From NCBI GenBank assembly GCA_016926575.1, contig JAFGOJ010000075.1, positions 1 through 11,908 of the forward strand: a DNA stretch of 11,908 bases, read 5' to 3'. The notes under the pieces are model-generated. The model worked only from the letters and a program-made list of their open reading frames with translations. It made no database searches and had not been told where the DNA came from. This DNA is from Anaerolineae bacterium (GTDB taxonomy: Bacteria; Chloroflexota; Anaerolineae; B4-G1; DUEL01). Shown here piece after piece: positions 1 through 5,874 of the stretch. Each line of letters starts with the position of its first letter. Position 1 is the stretch's first letter. A program made the translations under genes and the position numbers.

Positions 1-8
1 GAAGGGGT

Positions 9-53
9 CCGGGGGAACCGGAAGGTAAACCGCAGGTTTACCCGTTTCCCCGG
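9..53. repeat. nested palindrome upstream of plsX
   Basis: Inner perfect 7-bp stem (24-30 with 36-42, 5-nt loop) lies inside an outer imperfect stem (9-17 with 46-53, one extra G in the left arm). The whole can fold as one long hairpin. There is no T-tract, so it does not look like a classical terminator. It resembles the interspersed palindromic elements common in high-GC Chloroflexota intergenic DNA (family assignment from memory, not searched). Confidence 0.55.
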
Positions 54-59
54 CGGGGT

Positions 60-78
60 GCAGGGGCGGAGCCCCTGC
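60..78. repeat. 8-bp perfect hairpin, GGA loop, in the plsX leader
   Basis: GCAGGGGC (60-67) pairs perfectly with GCCCCTGC (71-78) around the loop GGA, followed by AAAACC rather than a T-run. It lies 22 nt before the plsX ribosome binding site and 34 nt before its start. It could end an upstream transcript, shape the plsX leader, or be an interspersed repeat copy; the short purine loop matches the GAA-loop hairpin at 4807-4845. Confidence 0.6.
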
Positions 79-112
79 AAAACCTCTATTTCGGAACAGA
101 GGGAGGAGACGT

Positions 113-1162
113 ATGCGCATTGTCCTTGATGCAATGGGGTCTGACCATCACCCTGGGCCCGACGTCGAAGGGGCAGTTTCGGCCGCGCGGGAGTGGGGGG
201 ACGAGATCATCCTGGTGGGTCGGGAGGAGCTGATCAAGGCGGAGCTCGCGAAGCACAACACGGCGGGCCTGTCCATTTCCATCATCCACGCGCCTGAGGT
301 GATCGAGATGCACGAGCACACCAACGCCGTCAAACAGAAGAAGGATTCGTCGATTCGGGTGGGGATGCGGATGGTGAAGAGCGGCGCGGCGGATGCGTTC
401 GTCTCTGCCGGCAACACCGCCGCCGTGCTGGCTGCGGCGATCTTCGACCTGGGCCGCGTCCGCGGGGTGCGCCGGCCCGCGCTGGCCACGATCTACCCGG
501 TGGCCCCCAGCCCGGTACTGCTCCTCGACAACGGCGCGACCGCCGACTGCAAACCCGAATACTTGATGCAGTTCGCCCGCATGGGGGTAGCCTACGCCCA
601 GAATGTTTGGGGCATTGCCAACCCGCGCCTGGGGCTCGTTTCCAACGGCGAAGAGGCAGACAAGGGCAACATGCTCGTGCGCGACACGTTCGTCCTGCTC
701 TCGGAGAGCGACCTGAACTTCGTCGGCAACGTGGAGCCGAAGGAAATCACCAAAGGCGTGGCCGACGTGGTCCTCACCGACGGCTTTACCGGCAACGTCA
801 TTATCAAGACCACCGAGGCCATCGCCTCGTTCCTTCTCCGTCACCTGAAGCGTGAGTTGACCGACAGCCTGGGGGACAAGATCGGCCTGGTGTTGATGGT
901 GCCGGGCCTGGTAGCGATGCTGCCGGGGCTGTTGTTGATGTTGCCTTCGCTGCGCGGGGTGGCGCGGCGGCTGGACTATGCCGAGTACGGCGGGGCGCTG
1001 TTGATGGGCGTGGACGGGATCGTGATCGTGGGGCATGGCCGTTCCAACGCGAAGGCGGTCAGGAACGCGATTCGCCAGGCGCGCCTGGCGGTGGGAGGCG
1101 GTGTATTGGACGTCGTGCGGGCCAGTGTGGGCCGTCAAGGGGGAGGGGAGAATGATGAGTAA
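113..1162 (+). CDS. plsX: phosphate acyltransferase PlsX
   Basis: Converts acyl-ACP plus phosphate to acyl-phosphate, the donor for PlsY in the first step of phospholipid synthesis; a peripheral membrane enzyme. Family landmarks in order: DAMGSDHHPG at residue 6, the SAGNTAAVLAAA segment at 98-109, DNGATADCKPEYL at 139-151, NGEEADKGN at 178-186, GVADVVLTDGFTGNV at 215-229, YGGALLMGVDGIVIVGHG at 292-309. Length 349 aa is usual. The start is ATG 113 with GGGAGGAG 5 to 10 nt upstream. An unusual feature is a hydrophobic stretch at residues 261-281 built from three 7-residue units around (M/L)-(V/L)-P-(G/S)-L, where relatives normally have a shorter loop. The gene overlaps fabF by 8 bp, so the two are likely co-translated. 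Assignment is very secure; the role of the repeat is inferred. Confidence 0.96.
   Translation: MRIVLDAMGSDHHPGPDVEGAVSAAREWGDEIILVGREELIKAELAKHNTAGLSISIIHAPEVIEMHEHTNAVKQKKDSSIRVGMRMVKSGAADAFVSAGNTAAVLAAAIFDLGRVRGVRRPALATIYPVAPSPVLLLDNGATADCKPEYLMQFARMGVAYAQNVWGIANPRLGLVSNGEEADKGNMLVRDTFVLLSESDLNFVGNVEPKEITKGVADVVLTDGFTGNVIIKTTEAIASFLLRHLKRELTDSLGDKIGLVLMVPGLVAMLPGLLLMLPSLRGVARRLDYAEYGGALLMGVDGIVIVGHGRSNAKAVRNAIRQARLAVGGGVLDVVRASVGRQGGGENDE
893..955 (+). repeat. three 21-bp tandem units inside plsX
   Basis: Three in-frame 21-bp units (893-913, 914-934, 935-955) encode three heptads, LMVPGLV, AMLPGLL and LLMLPSL followed by Arg. The units have diverged in sequence, so the expansion is not recent. 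The segment lies just before the conserved RLDYAEYGG motif, in the region PlsX enzymes are thought to use for membrane contact. Confidence 0.7.
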
Positions 1163-2396
1163 TCGCAGACGCGTTGTGGTGACTGGCATCGGCGCGATCA
1201 CGCCGCTGGCACTCACGGCGGAGGAGACCTGGCAAGGGTTGTTGGCCGGGCGCTCGGGGGTGGGGCGGATCACACAGTTCGACGCATCGAATCTGTCTTC
1301 GCAGATTGCGGGAGAAGTCAAGGGCTTCGACCCGAGCCGCTACATGCCTGCCAAAGAGGCGCGACGTATGTCGCGTGCCTCTCAACTGGCCGTCGCCACG
1401 GCCCAGGAAGCGGTGAGCCATGCCGGGCTGGAACTGCCGCTGGGCGAGAGGGCGGGCGTGCTGATTGGGGTGGCCGTCGGCGGGATGGAGTGGCTGGTGG
1501 AGCAGGTAGAGGTCTACAAGGATAAAGGCGTCGCGCGGGTCAGCCCGTTTGCTGTGCCGGCGGCTCTGGCGAATATGCCCAGCCACCACGTCAGTTGTTG
1601 GGCGCAGGCGTTGGGACCCATCACCACCATCGTTACGGCGTGCGCCACAGGGACGCAGGCGGTGGGCGAAGCGTCGGAGTTCATCCGCCGTGGCGCGGCC
1701 GACGTGATGATCGCGGGGGGCGTGGAGGGCCTGATCATCGAGGTGGCCATCGCCGGGTTCTGCGCGATGCGCGCGCTGTCGACGCACAACGACGAACCGG
1801 AACGCGCCAGCCGGCCCTTCGACATCGGCCGGGACGGCTTCGTCTATTCGGAGGGCTGCGGCTTGTTGATCCTGGAGAGCCTGGAACACGCCGAGGCGCG
1901 CGGGGCGCGGATTCTGGCCGAGGTGCTCGGGCACGCCGCCTCTTCCGATGGGTTCCACGTCGCCCAACCCGACCCTGAGGGCAAGGGCGCGATCCGTGCC
2001 ATGCGCTGGGCGCTGCAAGACGCCCAGGTGACGCCGGAGCAGGTGGATTACATCAACGCCCACGGGCCGGCTACGCCGATCAACGACCCTATCGAAACCC
2101 GCGCGATCAAGGAAATCTTCGGCGAATACGCCTACAAAGTGCCCATCAGCTCCACCAAATCGATGATCGGCCACCCGATGGGTGGGGCCGGCGCTATCGA
2201 GGCGGTCACCTGCGTCCAGACGCTGCGCGACCAGATCATTCACCAGACGGCCAACCTGGAAACGCCTGATCCGGAGTGTGATCTGGACTACGTACCTGGA
2301 GCGGCGCGCCGCGCCGAGGTCAACGTGACCTTGTCCAACTCTTTCGGCCTGGGCGGGCAGAATGCCTGCCTGGTGCTGGGAACATTCGAGGAGTAA
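1155..2396 (+). CDS. fabF: beta-ketoacyl-ACP synthase II (FabF type)
   Basis: Condensing enzyme of type II fatty acid elongation: joins acyl chains to malonyl-ACP in the cytoplasm. From ATG 1155 the product is 413 aa, the length of E. coli FabF, and the catalytic residues fall at the same numbers: Cys163 in TACATGT, His303 in INAHG, Lys335 in SSTKSMIGH and His340. ATG 1152 is also possible, but GGGAGGGGAG (1141-1150) is better spaced for 1155. Start and ribosome binding site lie inside the end of plsX. Two conserved positions differ. The loop after His303 reads HGPATP where HGTSTP is usual, so a Thr that contacts the phosphopantetheine arm is Pro. The gatekeeper loop is GLGGQN rather than GFGGTN. 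The catalytic residues are intact, so an active enzyme with altered substrate handling is likely. Confidence 0.95.
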   Translation: MSNRRRVVVTGIGAITPLALTAEETWQGLLAGRSGVGRITQFDASNLSSQIAGEVKGFDPSRYMPAKEARRMSRASQLAVATAQEAVSHAGLELPLGERAGVLIGVAVGGMEWLVEQVEVYKDKGVARVSPFAVPAALANMPSHHVSCWAQALGPITTIVTACATGTQAVGEASEFIRRGAADVMIAGGVEGLIIEVAIAGFCAMRALSTHNDEPERASRPFDIGRDGFVYSEGCGLLILESLEHAEARGARILAEVLGHAASSDGFHVAQPDPEGKGAIRAMRWALQDAQVTPEQVDYINAHGPATPINDPIETRAIKEIFGEYAYKVPISSTKSMIGHPMGGAGAIEAVTCVQTLRDQIIHQTANLETPDPECDLDYVPGAARRAEVNVTLSNSFGLGGQNACLVLGTFEE

Positions 2397-2397
2397 C

Positions 2398-3129
2398 ATG
2401 CGCCTGGTCTCCAACGAAACCTACATCTCCCGGCGCAAGGTCGTGGGCAATTACGCGGGTATTGCCAGTATCGTGACCCTGGTCGCGTCGTTTTTCATTC
2501 TCTCCACCGACGCGCTCGACGCGTTCACCAAGTTCGTGAGCCTGTCGATCATTTTGACGGTGGGGATGCTACTCTCGTTCGTGGGCGGCTATTACGGCGA
2601 GCGCTTCGGCGGCCCACTGGCCCACTACCAGGCGGTGCGCTCTGCCCTCAAGGGGTTGGACGGCCGGTTCACCCTGTTCCAGTACGTCCTTCCGACCGAG
2701 CACCTGGTGTGGGGGCCAGATGGGCTGACGGTGATCGTCGTGCGCGCGCAGGGGGGCAAGATTGCCTACGACGGCAAATGGCGCCATCGCCAGCGGGGGA
2801 AGTTCATGCGTGAACTGGCGGGCCAGGAGCGGATCGGCCAACCGGAGCAAGACGTCGCACGACAGATTTCGCGCATGTCGGACTACCTGCAAAAACATCT
2901 ACCCGACCTGGAGGTCCCGCTGCGCGGGGTGGTGCTGTTCACCAATCCAGACGCCGAGATCGACGTGCAGGACCCGCCGGTGGCTGTTTTCTACGGGAAG
3001 AAACTCAAGGGTTGGCTGCGCGGGCCGGGGCAGGGGAAACCGGTGTCGGGCGAGGTGGCGCGGGCGCTGGCGAACCACTTTGCCACCGTTGGCCCGCCCG
3101 TCGAATCCACCGAAGAAGACGAGGACTGA
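2398..3129 (+). CDS. membrane-anchored protein with degenerate NERD-like domain
   Basis: 243 aa. Two hydrophobic helices at residues 17-36 and 47-66 anchor it, followed by a soluble domain at about 77-205. That domain recalls the NERD (nuclease-related) fold: EHLVWGPDGLTVIVV at 101-115, a Gly-Gly-Lys-Ile turn, Trp128, QPEQDVARQ (helix with the usual P-x-x-Q) and RGVVLFTNPDAEIDV at 176-190. In NERD proteins the core carries Asp, Glu and Lys in I-D-H and V-E-V-K; here these read T-E-H and V-V-R-A, so nuclease chemistry is doubtful. The C-terminus is acidic (ESTEEDED). ATG 2398 follows the fabF stop by 1 nt with GAGGAG inside fabF, so it is translationally coupled. The start is chosen over upstream in-frame ATG 2362, which would lie inside fabF. 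Function unknown; the domain call comes from pattern memory. Confidence 0.72.
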   Translation: MRLVSNETYISRRKVVGNYAGIASIVTLVASFFILSTDALDAFTKFVSLSIILTVGMLLSFVGGYYGERFGGPLAHYQAVRSALKGLDGRFTLFQYVLPTEHLVWGPDGLTVIVVRAQGGKIAYDGKWRHRQRGKFMRELAGQERIGQPEQDVARQISRMSDYLQKHLPDLEVPLRGVVLFTNPDAEIDVQDPPVAVFYGKKLKGWLRGPGQGKPVSGEVARALANHFATVGPPVESTEEDED

Positions 3130-3165
3130 TGCGTCTTTCCTACGTTCTGCCTCTTGCTTCTTGCT

Positions 3166-4671
3166 ATGAACCTGTCTGATTGGCCGCTGGATGCCATCCA
3201 CACCATCGCCGCGGCGCGCGGGGTGCAGGTCTGGCCCGTGGGCGGCGTGGTGCGCGACCTCTTTCTGGAGCGGGAGACCCACGACTGGGATTTCGTCGTG
3301 GATCGAGACGCGCTGCGGCTGGCCCGCGCCGTCGCCGACGCGCTGGGCGGGGCCTATTTCCCGTTGGACGCGGAGCGCGACACGGGCCGGGTGGTCCTGG
3401 AGCGCGCGGGCGGCGCGCCGGTGGTCTTGGACTTCGCGGTGCTGCGCGGGCCGCACCTGGAGGCAGACCTGCGCGCGCGGGACTTCACAGTCAACGCGAT
3501 GGCGCTGGAGCCGGACGGCACGCTGGTTGATCCCAACGGCGGTTACGCGGACCTGCGGGCGCGCCTGCTGCGGGCCGTTGGCCCACAGGCCTTCGACGAC
3601 GATCCCCTGCGTATGCTGCGCGCGGTCCGGCAGGTGGCGGAACTGGGCCTGCGCCTGGAGGCGAAGACGGCAGCGTGGATCGTCCAGCGCGCGTCCACAC
3701 TGACCCGCCCCTCCGCCGAGCGCGTGCGCGACGAGTTCGCCCGCATCCTGCTGGCCCCGGCCGCCGCCGACCACGTCCATATGCTGGACGAGCTGGGGCT
3801 GTTGGTGCACGTCATCCCAGAGATGGAGGATCTGAAAGGGCAGGCGCAGTCTCCGCCGCACCGGTTCGACGTGTGGTGGCACACGCTGATGGTGGTGGAG
3901 GGCGTCGCGGCGGTAGTGGGGGCGTTGGACGGCGCGGTGCTGCCGCCGGCCTACGTCGACGCGCCTGAGCGCGTGTGGGACGAGGTGCGGCGGGTGGTGG
4001 GCCGTTTTGCGCAGCCCGTGGCTCGCTATGTGGAGGTCAGCCTGACGGGAGGGCGTCCGCTGCGGGCGCTGTTGATGCTGGCGGCTCTGTGTCACGACGT
4101 GGGCAAGCCGCTCACCTGCACAGAAGACGAGCGGGGGCGGCTTCACTTCTACAATCACGACCACGCAGGCGCGGAGATGACGGCGGAGCGGATGCGTGCG
4201 CTCCGGTTTGGGCGGGCGGAGGTAGACTGGGTGGAGAGGGTCGTGCAGGCGCATTTGCGGCCTGCCCACCTGGCGTGTGCTAAGGGGGCGGTGACCCGGC
4301 GGGCGGTGTACCGTTTCTTCAGGGCGACGGGCGACGCAGGCGTGGGCGTGGTGCTGCTGAGCCTGGCGGATCACCTGGCGACGTGGGGGCCGCACCTGGA
4401 ACCGGTGCGCTGGCAGCGGCGGCTCGAAGTGGCGGACGTATTGCTCTCGCATTACTTCGAGCACTTCGAGGAGACGGTCGCGCCGCCGTCCTTGATCAGC
4501 GGACGAGACGTGATGGCGGCGCTGGACGTGCCGGCGGGCCCTGCTTTGGGCCGGCTCTTAGAGCGGGTGCGGGAGGCGCAGGCGGCGGGCGAGGTTACCT
4601 CACGCGAGGAAGCGCTCGACATGGCACGGGCGTGCTTGAACAAAGGCGCGCCTGAAGGATCATCCTCCTAG
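3166..4671 (+). CDS. CCA-adding / poly(A) polymerase family tRNA nucleotidyltransferase with HD domain
   Basis: 501 aa. The N-terminal class II nucleotidyltransferase head has VGGVVRD at 25-31, the metal-binding D40-W-D42, RDFTVNAMAL at 105-114, and DPLRMLRAVRQVAELGLRLE at 146-165 in the nucleotide-selecting region; RPSAERVRDE (181-190) is the neck motif. An HD-type metal-dependent phosphohydrolase domain follows: His239, H310-D311 in CHDVGKP, HFYNHDHAG at 327-335, Asp402. The likely job is adding or repairing the 3' CCA of tRNA; the HD domain may remove 2',3'-cyclic phosphate or act as a phosphodiesterase. Sequence alone does not separate a full CCA enzyme from an A-adding or C-adding enzyme or a poly(A) polymerase. 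ATG 3166 is chosen over TTG 3154; neither has a clear ribosome binding site, and the 36-nt gap is pyrimidine-rich, so expression may depend on coupling to the gene before it. Confidence 0.9.
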   Translation: MNLSDWPLDAIHTIAAARGVQVWPVGGVVRDLFLERETHDWDFVVDRDALRLARAVADALGGAYFPLDAERDTGRVVLERAGGAPVVLDFAVLRGPHLEADLRARDFTVNAMALEPDGTLVDPNGGYADLRARLLRAVGPQAFDDDPLRMLRAVRQVAELGLRLEAKTAAWIVQRASTLTRPSAERVRDEFARILLAPAAADHVHMLDELGLLVHVIPEMEDLKGQAQSPPHRFDVWWHTLMVVEGVAAVVGALDGAVLPPAYVDAPERVWDEVRRVVGRFAQPVARYVEVSLTGGRPLRALLMLAALCHDVGKPLTCTEDERGRLHFYNHDHAGAEMTAERMRALRFGRAEVDWVERVVQAHLRPAHLACAKGAVTRRAVYRFFRATGDAGVGVVLLSLADHLATWGPHLEPVRWQRRLEVADVLLSHYFEHFEETVAPPSLISGRDVMAALDVPAGPALGRLLERVREAQAAGEVTSREEALDMARACLNKGAPEGSSS

Positions 4672-4751
4672 AACACAGCCGCCGTTCGTAGGGACGAAGC
4701 GACTCTCGCCCCTTTGTGCTGGCCGCGACCCCGGTTTAATTTTCTCCCACC

Positions 4752-4782
4752 GTAACTGCTCAGCTTACGCTTCGCAGTTGCC
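4752..4782 (+). repeat. left copy of inverted hairpin element
   Basis: Begins GTAACTGCTCAGC and returns with GCAGTTGCC, giving a 6-bp AACTGC/GCAGTT stem with a small inner AGC/GCT pairing. It is the same element, in opposite orientation, as the hairpin at 4871-4903. Confidence 0.55.
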
Positions 4783-4806
4783 TTTCCCGCCGCGAAAAGG
4801 GGGAGT

Positions 4807-4845
4807 GGGGGGTTTGCGGGCGGCGAAGCCGCCCGCAAACCCCCC
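4807..4845. repeat. 18-bp perfect hairpin with GAA loop
   Basis: Arms 4807-4824 and 4828-4845 are perfectly complementary, with loop GAA at 4825-4827. Outer bases (about 4792-4805 against 4850-4858) extend the pairing with bulges. No T-run directly follows on the plus strand; on the minus strand a TTTT lies about 8 nt past the stem. It could stop both converging transcripts, but G/C-rich arms with a purine loop also fit an interspersed repeat. Confidence 0.7.
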
Positions 4846-4870
4846 TGTTCTCCCTTCGACGCGCCAGGTG

Positions 4871-4903
4871 GGTAACTGCCAGGCGCACAGCCTGAGCAGT
4901 TAC
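4871..4903 (-). repeat. right copy of inverted hairpin element, over the ferredoxin gene's stop
   Basis: GTAACTGC (4872-4879) pairs with GCAGTTAC (4896-4903), and CAGGC (4880-4884) with GCCTG (4890-4894). The result is 13 bp with one bulged A and the loop GCACA. Read on the minus strand it begins GTAACTGCTCAGG, matching the start of the plus-strand copy at 4752. It includes the stop codon of the membrane ferredoxin gene and may act in 3' end formation. Confidence 0.65.
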
Positions 4904-5697
4904 TCACCCACCGAGATGCACTGCGTCGGACATTCCTTGATGCAGGCCATACAGCGGATGCACGCTGCGGCGTTGGCGTTTTCGTACACGCGGATGTCCA
5001 TCGGGCAGACGGTCTGGCACCGGTTGCAGCGGATGCAGCGCTCCTGGTCGACCGACAGCCGGAACGAACTGATGGGGTTGAAGGGAGACCACAGTGCCCC
5101 CAGCGGGCAAACCCAGCGGCAGAAGGGGCGTTTGGTGACCGTCATCCAGCCCAGGAACGTGCCCAGGATGCCGATTTTGAGCCAGTACATCGTGCCAATC
5201 ATCGAGCGCAGGGAAGGCTCCAGCAGGACCATCGGGATGCCGGCTTCCAGCGTCCCCGCCGGGCAGAGTTTGCAGAACCACGTCTCGCGGGTGATAAACG
5301 GGATCGCCACGACCAGCCCCCCCAGAACGACGGTGCGCGTCCAGTTGAAGCGGTTGGGCAGGCGCAGCTTGCGCGTGGGCAGCTTGTAGGCCAGGTCTTG
5401 CAGGAAGCCGAAGGGACAGAACAGCCCGCAACTCGCCCGCCCAACGATTAACCCCACCAACGCGACCACGCCCAAGACGTACAGGGGCACTTTCTTGCGC
5501 ACGACGAAATGCTGGAGGGTGCCGATGGGGCAAGCGAAGGAGGCTGCCGGGCAGGCGTAGCAGTTGAGCGCAGGGCAGGGCAATCCTTTTGTGATGTGTT
5601 GGGTGACGTAGGAGTTGAGCGTCAGCGCCGACATGAGCTGAATCAGGCGGCGGCGTTGTGCTACCCAGAGCCAGAAGCGTGTGCTGAGATTTTCCAT
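4900..5697 (-). CDS. polytopic membrane ferredoxin, NapH/CcoG-type 4Fe-4S protein
   Basis: 265 aa electron-transfer membrane protein. Two classical ferredoxin motifs at the C-terminus, C221-x2-C-x2-C-x3-C231-P and C246-x2-C-x2-C-x3-C256-P, should each bind a 4Fe-4S cluster. Upstream are the membrane-associated CxxxCP motifs C90-GLF-C94-P and C193-RWV-C197-P, typical of NapH, CcoG and the C-terminal part of NosR, plus C142-KL-C145-P. An extra N-terminal Cys group (C41, C46, C49, C56, around NCYACPAASFACPIG) is less usual. Hydrophobic segments lie at about 69-87, 121-137 and 168-188, with a weaker one near 17-32. The ATG at 5697 has no good ribosome binding site and sits 5 nt after the TAA of the small gene upstream, so it probably needs translation to reach that TAA. 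No reductase or cytochrome partner is encoded nearby; the natural partner is the small putative selenoprotein. Family secure, physiological role unknown. Confidence 0.88.
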   Translation of the reverse strand: MENLSTRFWLWVAQRRRLIQLMSALTLNSYVTQHITKGLPCPALNCYACPAASFACPIGTLQHFVVRKKVPLYVLGVVALVGLIVGRASCGLFCPFGFLQDLAYKLPTRKLRLPNRFNWTRTVVLGGLVVAIPFITRETWFCKLCPAGTLEAGIPMVLLEPSLRSMIGTMYWLKIGILGTFLGWMTVTKRPFCRWVCPLGALWSPFNPISSFRLSVDQERCIRCNRCQTVCPMDIRVYENANAAACIRCMACIKECPTQCISVGE

Positions 5698-5698
5698 A

Positions 5699-5714
5699 GG
5701 TCTTACCCGAGACC
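5699..5714 (-). promoter_or_regulatory. candidate bacterial SECIS hairpin
   Basis: On the minus strand GGTCT (5714-5710) pairs perfectly with AGACC (5703-5699) around the 6-nt loop CGGGTA. The loop has G as its second base and begins 17 nt after the TGA at 5729-5727. These features fit the general bacterial SECIS description: a short stem after the UGA, loop about 16-37 nt away, G among the first two loop bases. Past one mismatch, CAT also pairs with the ATG of the downstream gene (5718-5716 with 5697-5695), so the hairpin could couple or restrict ferredoxin translation. Confidence 0.5.
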
Positions 5715-5855
5715 GATGCAGGAGAATCAGAGCAGTGACGCGTTCAGCAGCGTGATGCCCCAGTGGCCGAGGAGCAGGCCCCCAAAAATGGCGGCCACCA
5801 CCAGAATGATGAGAAATCGATTGGTTAGAAACCGCGTGCGCCTTTGTTTGTCCAT
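5703..5855 (-). CDS. putative small membrane selenoprotein ending in UxxC (in-frame TGA)
   Basis: Starts at ATG 5855 with GGAG 6 nt upstream, 19 nt after the glycoside hydrolase stop. The first 42 codons read a basic head (MDKQRRTRFLTNR), a transmembrane helix at about 14-31 and a hydrophobic tail LLNASLL, then TGA (5729-5727). In the same frame the next codons give FSCIGLG, then TAA (5705-5703), 5 nt before the ferredoxin start. With TGA as selenocysteine the protein has 50 residues ending U-F-S-C-I-G-L-G, a U-x-x-C redox motif. From memory, a family of tiny membrane proteins (named CD1871A family CXXC motif-containing protein by NCBI) ends in C-x-x-C-I-G-x-G, so U would replace its first Cys. 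The charge pattern puts the tail outside the cytoplasm. TGA is an ordinary stop elsewhere here (recJ, the epimerase, the NERD-like gene), so general recoding to Trp is excluded. Alternatives: a 42-residue protein with a genuine stop, or a sequencing error in a Cys codon. No Sec machinery is visible in the window. Confidence 0.68.
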
Positions 5856-5874
5856 CCTTTTCTCCGTGTGTGGA

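Larger units (their letters stand above)
4672..4899. other. convergent intergenic region packed with hairpins
   Basis: No gene is visible in these 228 bp between two converging transcription units. They hold a short TTCGT/ACGAA hairpin (4675-4700 area), an inverted pair of related hairpins near each end and a central 18-bp perfect hairpin, each listed separately. The region probably ends transcription from both sides, but its symmetry suggests a small repeat element. Confidence 0.7.

Noticed and set aside
2362..2397. Upstream in-frame ATG as the start of the NERD-like gene
   Set aside because: It would lie within the fabF coding end; ATG 2398 has a ribosome binding site and follows the fabF stop directly.
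1059..2414. Long minus-strand open frame opposite fabF
   Set aside because: Shadow of a well-supported FabF; Arg/His/Asp-rich with no recognisable domain.
2899..4464. Long minus-strand open frame opposite the nucleotidyltransferase
   Set aside because: Arg/His/Gln/Pro-rich translation with no motifs; the plus strand holds full nucleotidyltransferase and HD motifs.
4807..4845. Simple rho-independent terminator for the plus-strand operon
   Set aside because: The stem is strong but no T-run follows on the plus strand; it is called a repeat that may also terminate transcription.
5727..5729. TGA read as tryptophan under an alternative genetic code
   Set aside because: TGA ends recJ, the epimerase and the NERD-like gene, and Trp is written TGG throughout, so the code is standard.
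5727..5855. Reading the small gene as an ordinary 42-codon gene ending at TGA
   Set aside because: Not excluded, but disfavoured: FSCIGLG and a TAA follow in frame, a hairpin lies at SECIS distance, and the next gene's start is placed for coupling to the TAA rather than the TGA.
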